A stretch of 64,000 nt of DNA from Pilatotrama ljubarskyi (taxonomy: Eukaryota > Basidiomycota > Agaricomycetes > Polyporales > Polyporaceae): NCBI GenBank assembly GCA_022385805.1, contig MU277676.1, positions 307,568-371,567 on the forward strand, in the 5' to 3' direction. Made by a program: the position numbers and the translations under genes. The notes under the pieces are model-generated. The model made no database searches and was not told the DNA's origin. It saw nothing but the letters and a program-made list of their open reading frames with translations. Below, one piece after another: positions 58,115 to 64,000 of the stretch (position 1 is its first letter; each line of letters opens with the position of its first letter).

Positions 58115-61100
58115 GTATGGTGAAGCAGCCCTCGACGTAGCCTGGAACCCAGGGCAGCTCTCCGGCCGGTTACATGGCTCATCGGCGTATGCTGCAGATG
58201 TCCGCCTTACACGACCGCCCGCACGCATGCCGAATGGCGAAGTGTTCCGAGCGAGCATGCGCAGCTAGCGGCGAGCTGCGTGATAGCGCGATCTGTCAGA
58301 ATGCACGCTATGCGCGCGAGGCGTTGCATGACGCACTGTGATTTCGCATGCATATGCGGTCCAAAACATATGCAGTTTAGTGGGCTGCAGGTATGCTAGC
58401 ACCATCGCATCCCTGCGCCAAGCTACAGGCTTTCCGCCCCGCGTATATACATCGGACCTTGTCATGATAGAGAAAGGGGTATAGGCGCGGAACGTGTCTG
58501 CCATGCTGCGGCTATGTCATAAGTACATACGAAGTATGACATGCTAGCGTCCGTCCGTCGCATCTGGTTAGAGCATATGATAGGTTTGTATGGCGATCGT
58601 GCTCACATCAGCCTCTGCAGCCATCGTGCGAAGTACAGTAGCGCTATGAGGCATAGTCGACGATATGACCAGATGACAGCTTGTCATACAGTATCATCAT
58701 GGCCAGGGCCGATAGCGTCGAGATGATCTACTCGGGAACGGAACAAATGCACCTCACCAACGTCGCAGTAAGATGGATGTCCTTACGGTACTACTCCGTG
58801 GAGACGTCAGGACATAGCAAGGTTTGTCAGTAGATCGGTTTCGGATGCACCTCGAGAAGGCGTTGTATAGCGGAAGTCCGAGGAGGTGCCACGCCTCGAT
58901 CACCCGAACAGTGCCAACAGTGGGTCCTTGGCGGTGCCTACACGAAACACGCCATAGCAAAGGATGTGTGGTTTGCGATCGACAAGCTCAGGTCACTCCG
59001 ACGGTATAGGGGTACATGTACAGCCACCACCGATGTAAACAGATATCAGGATGATTGTGGGTCGAATCGAAGTGCAGGTCGCCTGGAATACGGGTACTGG
59101 CTCCGATTACATAGTGAAACGCCGAGTGAAACTTGAAGCTTGAGGCTGATCAGAGCGCCAGCCAAGCGTTGGTCATGTAGGTCCAATGAGTCCGGGAAAC
59201 AGTAGCGACGCGAGGACGGGGGACGTAGCGCAGCGACGAGTAGTGATAGCACTCCGAAGGTACGGCCAGAACGAGCAAGGCAAGACGTAGGACGCGTCGG
59301 ACAATCCTGCTCAGATACATTGCGAAGTGAGGGTGAACATACGCCACTGATTCATGACAGAGGGTATGAGAGCTACGTTATAAACCGAGGACGCAAGCAA
59401 GACCGACTGTTCGCATGGGAAGTCGCCACTGCGTCCTCCGCGAGGACAGCAGAGTGAGCGCTCTTCCGCACCGCCGAGAGAAAGACAGCAGCAGCTCGCC
59501 TCGCGCCTCCGGAAGGGGAACACAAGCGTGGCCCTCTTGATGCTCGCTTGTATCTCCGTCGCTTGTAAGCCTTCTGAAACATGGAGGGGATAGATGAGGG
59601 ATTCGCAGAGCTCAAGCGCACAGTCCAGAGTCCGTAGCCTGCAGATCAGAGAGCGCCAGAAGGACACGAAGACAAAGACAGAACACACTTTGTACGTCTT
59701 TCAGCAGAGCCGATGCCGAGACGGATGAGCCGTGGTGGTGCCGTGGGTGCTTCTTACCCTCAAAGGAGCACAATCAGAAACATGAAAGGACGAGGCATGG
59801 CCCAAGGACGAAGCGCACGACTGGGTTTGTCATAGATGATGCAACCGGATAGGCCCGGGGTGGAGGGGTAAGCCATCGTACGAGCAACCGATAGCCTCAG
59901 TCGGAGCCGGGCGAGCAGACATCCAGATACCGATAGGGTGTCTCGCTGAACGAGCTCCGGAGCTCCGTCTGCAATGTGTGCCGAGGTGCGCGGAAGCACT
60001 CGGTCGTCTAGGCTCGACGATTCCCCTCCACGTGAACGTGCGACGGCACCCGGACGGTCTTGGTACGACTCCATACGAGACCATTCGGCCGTCCGTCCTG
60101 GCACCCAGAGTGGGAGTGAGGATGAATAGGAATACGGAGTACCGAGGCAAGTGGGTGCCTGTGAGTGATGCTGATAATGCAGGAGGCGGGTCCCCATCGA
60201 TAACGAGGCGGCCGCACGGTGACGTTCCGGGGCAAACCATGGCGTACGGAACGACATCCCGAGCATAGCACGCCTCCCCGAGGTCACGAGGACGACTCAC
60301 GGAGTGTCTTCGCCACAGCAAGATGACCAGCCGGCCGCGAAAACGATAGCGGGTGAGCTATGGACGATCAAGAGGCGCTGTTTGAGCAGGCACGAGAGAT
60401 GACGATCAGCGGCAGCTTCAATCAAGACCTGGCTAGGCTGTACCTGGGGGATCGGGCGTACTGGTGAGCACGATTTCTCGTTGCGAGTGAGGCTGACCTA
60501 TTGCGATACACTGATCTGTCCGGTCATCCACCCTCACAGTCGCGATTCCCCAGTAAGACCGTGAGCAAGCCCAGGGGACGGTAGCACGCGCAGTCAGGAG
60601 ATCGTCGTTTGATCGACTTCGACATCCGCTGTAGATACCCGCGTAGAGCAGGGTCGGGCAGGAAGGCGAGCGGGAGCGGGAGCGGACATGGAGCCTGAGA
60701 GGGCTGACCTTCTTCGAAGAAGGCGCGGAGAAGCTTGGGCGCCACGAGGCTGGCGGCGTGCCTCGTTAGCCCGCACGCCGGACGAGTCCAGAATGCAGAT
60801 CGTGCTCACGATGACGCGGCGGCGGCGTGCCGCCGGCCTTCTGGCCACGGGACATTGCCTTAGCACCATCCTTACACGTACGTGCGATGGGGAAAACAGT
60901 CGGCTCAGCTATGCAAAATCGGGCAAACTGGAGCGTACGGAGGGAGCACGGAGGGCGCGAGCGTCGATATCATGCGTGGTGGGCCGCCCTGCCGGAGTAT
61001 CGTCGCGCTAGAACTGCTACCGATGCCCACGACGCAGGGAGAAGGGCGCGGGGGATGATTCTTGCGGAGCCTCGTGTACTGGCGGTGGTGAGTGCAGCCT

Positions 61101-62367
61101 GGAATGGCGCGCGCCACTGTGAGCGAATTTCGTGCCAGATGAAAAACCCGGACGCACCGCGATCGTGGAGGTGCCTGTCAATGTAGAGGGATGTGAAAAA
61201 TGTAAAATCGTAACTTCACTTGGCATGCCGATCTGCTGCTGCGCTAGCGGCGGGAGAGACGGATTTTGGAGGAAGAGCTGCAAGGGTCCCTGGGCGGGAA
61301 GAAATGAATAGTGACGCGAAGGTTTGATGGCGGGCGCTGCGACTCGGTATCGCCGCTTGCTGTGAGTGCGCGAGCAGCGCTACCGCGGGAGAAGGGATAG
61401 GACATCCCGCTGCGAAGATGTCGACTCCGTAGAGCCGGACCATTTATGCAAAATTGAGCGTAAATGAACGAGTGTCCGACGGCCGATGCATCAGTGATCT
61501 GGTGCCCTGGCTGCAGCCGGTTGCGCCGCGAACCTGATCTGGCGTCGGTCGCTGCGCGAGGGCAGCTAGCACTGAAGAATGGTGCAAGGTGAGACGTGGC
61601 ATGGAGGGCATGGGATGGGTGCGCACCTGAGCGATGAGTTAGATAGAAATTCTGGAGGGGAGGCACGAGGCCACACGAGGCACTTTGGGCGTCGGGAGAT
61701 CAAACTCGCCCACAAGCATCAACTGAAGCAAAGCGTGCTTGCTGGGTATGGAACAAACGCATGTCCTTGCGCGTACAGACTCGAGAGGAAGAACATGCGC
61801 ATTGTACGTAACATTGATGGACGGGGGGCCAAGACCTGTCTGTGTCAGCTGGCGTGCGCGACGACGGCGATGGGCTGATGCTCTGTGTGCGTTTGTACGT
61901 TGTGCGGTTGGAGATGGAAGATGCCAGCAGCAGCGACGGAGGCCCGCGAGCGCAGGGCCGGTGGCGGCCGGACGGAGACCGAATGAACGCCGGCGTGCAG
62001 AGAGTCGGGGCGGATGGCGGGGCGGAGATCGAAAGTGGACGGGCGGGATCTAGATCGAGGTGGGTGCATCTGGGATCGGGCTGGTTCTGCATCTGAGAAT
62101 CGAGCGACGTCCTTTGCCCCGAAGCCCACCGTGCCCCGTCCAGATGCAGATGCATTGGCACACCAGGGCCAGCTTCGGCTTATGCGGTATAGCGCTCCAA
62201 TTTCCGCCCCGCCTTCCTTTTTCTCAGCTCGCGAAGAAATCCGACTGATCTCCCACAGCTCGCATCTTCATCCGAGCCCATAAGTACCCCCTCCGCCACC
62301 ATGGCCTCTCGCTGCATCTGTCCCTCTCCCCATCGCCCCCTCCGTACACCTCTCGACATACCGCAAC
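58115..62367. other. Long gene-free stretch before the acyl-CoA oxidase gene
   Basis: About 4.2 kb. No gene could be built on either strand. A 36-codon open stretch at 60360-60467 (DDQEALFEQAREMTISGSF) has coding-like usage and ends at a GTGAGC donor-like site, but the downstream exon is missing. A small inverted repeat (ATGTCATA/TATGACAT) lies near 58513-58542. The right end is the promoter of the oxidase gene. Confidence 0.35.
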
Positions 62368-64000
62368 ATGTCGTCCGAGGGCTACCCACGTCGCACCCTC
62401 CATCTTCCCCATTCCCCTCTCTTCTCCACCCCAGTCCACTATATGGACCACAACGACCGCGCCTTCCTCTCTTACGAGAAAGCAAAGGCCATAGGGCTTT
62501 CTTACGGTAAGCTCTCACACGGACATCGCAGCATAGGCTTCCTGATTTTCTGACATGTGTCACTGCCAGACATGACGATTGACGACCTGCTGTCGCTCTC
62601 GCCGAAGTTCTGGCAGCTCCATAACGACCCCGCTGTACTATTAGACGGCGGGTCCATCACGCTTCTCACTATACAGTACAACCTCTGTGCCGGCACTATC
62701 GCTCGCTATGCAGGGCGGCGACCCGAACTAATCCCTCTCGTAGAGGACCTCCTCCAGTACCGCAAACAGTGCGTCGCTCTCCTCTCTGGATCTGATAGCT
62801 CCCTCTTAACTTCATTCTCCAGTGGGCAGTATATGATGACAGAGCTAGGCCATGGCCTCGACATTGGCAACATAGAGACGACCGCCACGCTTCTACCGTC
62901 CGGAGAGTTTATCCTCAACTCTCCAACACCAAGTGCCGCCAAGTAAGCCCCCATATAGTGATTCTTTCGACGCCATCTAATTCCGGAAAACCTCAGATTC
63001 ATGCCACCGACCGTTCCGGCAGGCTTGCCCTGTGTGGCGGTCGTGTTCGCGAAACTCATCGTCAACGGAGAGGACCGCGGCCACCGGCCATTCATCGTGC
63101 CCCTCAACGACGGCAAGCAGATGTGCACGGGTGTACAATCCAAGTATGTATCTACTGTTCGGGCGACTCTATTTGGATATACGGGATACCGTTCAGGTGA
63201 CCCACTGCCCGCTGAGTCCCGGTCAGGCACTGTCTTTCCCGACAAACGTTTGAGCCTTTTGGGAAGCCATCTTCTCAGAAGACGTTCACACACCGAGCTC
63301 CCCCTGCATGCCACGTTTTCCGATAGAGTCGCCCTACCTACTCGGGTCCACGCACTCAGGCACTGACGTATTCTTTCAAGGCTGCTTCCCTACCGCGGAG
63401 GCCCGCACCCGCTCACGCACTCCCTCACGACGTTCCACAACGTCCGGCTGCCCCGGGGCGCCCTGCTCGGGTCGCTCGAGAAGCCCGCCGACCTGCATGC
63501 GAACCTCATGGACATCATCCACCGGATTACCATCGGCACCATCGCGCTCGGCTGCCTCGCGCTCCCTTTCATGCAATGCTACGCAACCATCGGCACCCTC
63601 TACTCCCTCCGTCGCCACATCGGCAGCCCCACGCGGCGCCAGCCCATCCTCACTTTCCGCACACAGCAGGCGCCCATCCTGGCGACCACCGCGAACGCGT
63701 ATGTCATGCAGGCGCTGCAGCGCTGGGCGATCAAGAGCTTCTGCGACACGAAGCTGGACGGGCGTGTGCGCCATGGTATCGCCGCGATCTTCAAGGGCGT
63801 GATGGTGCAGCACTCGCAGCAAGGCGCGCTAGGCGTCTCTGAGCGGTGCGGCGCGCAGGGCCTCTTCGCGCACAACCAGATGACCTGTCTCCATGTACGT
63901 CGTGCCGCGTTTTCGCTGCACGGTCATCTCTGACCTCATCCCGCGCGTTCTAGAACGAGATGCGTGGCATCGCAATCGCAGAAGGCGACGTATTGGGCCT
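62368..64000 (+). CDS. Acyl-CoA oxidase-like flavoprotein, 5' part
   Basis: The gene starts at ATG 62368 (MSSEGYPRRTLHLPHSPLFS) and runs past the window end. Exon 1 ends at 62506 and exon 2 starts at 62571. A further intron (GTGCGT to TTCTCCAG, about 62769-62821) restores YRKHGQYMMTELGHGLDI from an open but non-homologous reading. Acyl-CoA oxidases use FAD to introduce the first double bond of peroxisomal beta-oxidation and make hydrogen peroxide. MMTELGHGLDIGNIETTATL is the flavin-side strand of the middle domain (family pattern TE.GHG.d....eTtA). Later pieces give RHIGSPTRRQPILTFRTQQA and LFAHNQMTCLHNEMRGIAIA, with AEGDVLGL at the end of the sequence. No peroxisomal targeting signal can be judged because the C-terminus is missing. 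The open reading through the third intron without a stop is noted as odd. Confidence 0.82.

Noticed and set aside
60360..60467. Short coding-like exon (DDQEALFEQAREMTISGSF)
   Set aside because: Plausible codon usage and a GTGAGC donor, but any downstream acceptor leads to a stop within a few codons. Left as a note.

Overview
The window looks like nuclear DNA of an agaricomycete basidiomycete, most likely a polypore-type wood-decay fungus. The evidence is GC-rich genes cut by many 50-60 nt GT-AG introns, basidiomycete-specific families (a DUF6534-type membrane protein, a protein ending in a WWHEWLCGC motif, an NLR N-terminus-like helical module), and a Tnp2-type transposase of the kind common in these genomes. 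I cannot name the species. All gene models below were joined by hand from splice sites and reading frame; exon coordinates are given where phase closes exactly.

Region 1 (about 0.6-11.2 kb) is a dense housekeeping block. It holds a six-exon tryptophan-rich TspO-like membrane protein (minus), ATG5 (plus, head to head with it), an F-box-like protein, a DUF218 protein and a 1157-residue ankyrin-repeat protein. Region 2 (11.2-16.1 kb) is gene-poor and contains a 62-bp tandem duplication and a decayed zinc-motif gene. Region 3 (16.1-27.7 kb) returns to genes: an Mtf2-like mitochondrial expression factor, an MCT-type MFS transporter, a mitochondrial carrier, a protein with an HPD-containing J-like C-terminus, and a DUF6534 membrane protein.

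Region 4 (29.2-35.2 kb) is a transposon island. A five-exon Tnp2/CACTA-type transposase is broken by one in-frame TGA. A small divergent four-exon gene encoding a basic coiled-coil protein may be its partner. A separate 484-bp element with inverted ends lies just downstream. Region 5 (37.5-49.7 kb) has a cysteine-rich single-pass membrane protein, the WWHEWLCGC-tail protein, an NLR-N-terminus-like fragment, the TFIIH subunit SSL1, a zinc alcohol dehydrogenase and an NmrA-like reductase.

Region 6 (49.7-64 kb) is sparse. It has a frameshifted gene fragment, a second alcohol dehydrogenase that is a close paralogue of the first, a 173-bp Tourist-like MITE with a clear CTA target duplication, about 4 kb without recognisable genes, and the 5' part of an acyl-CoA oxidase-like gene that runs off the end. 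The two dehydrogenases and the NmrA-like reductase form a loose same-strand redox cluster, but no clear secondary-metabolite backbone gene is present. I found no CRISPR array, rRNA or convincing tRNA.
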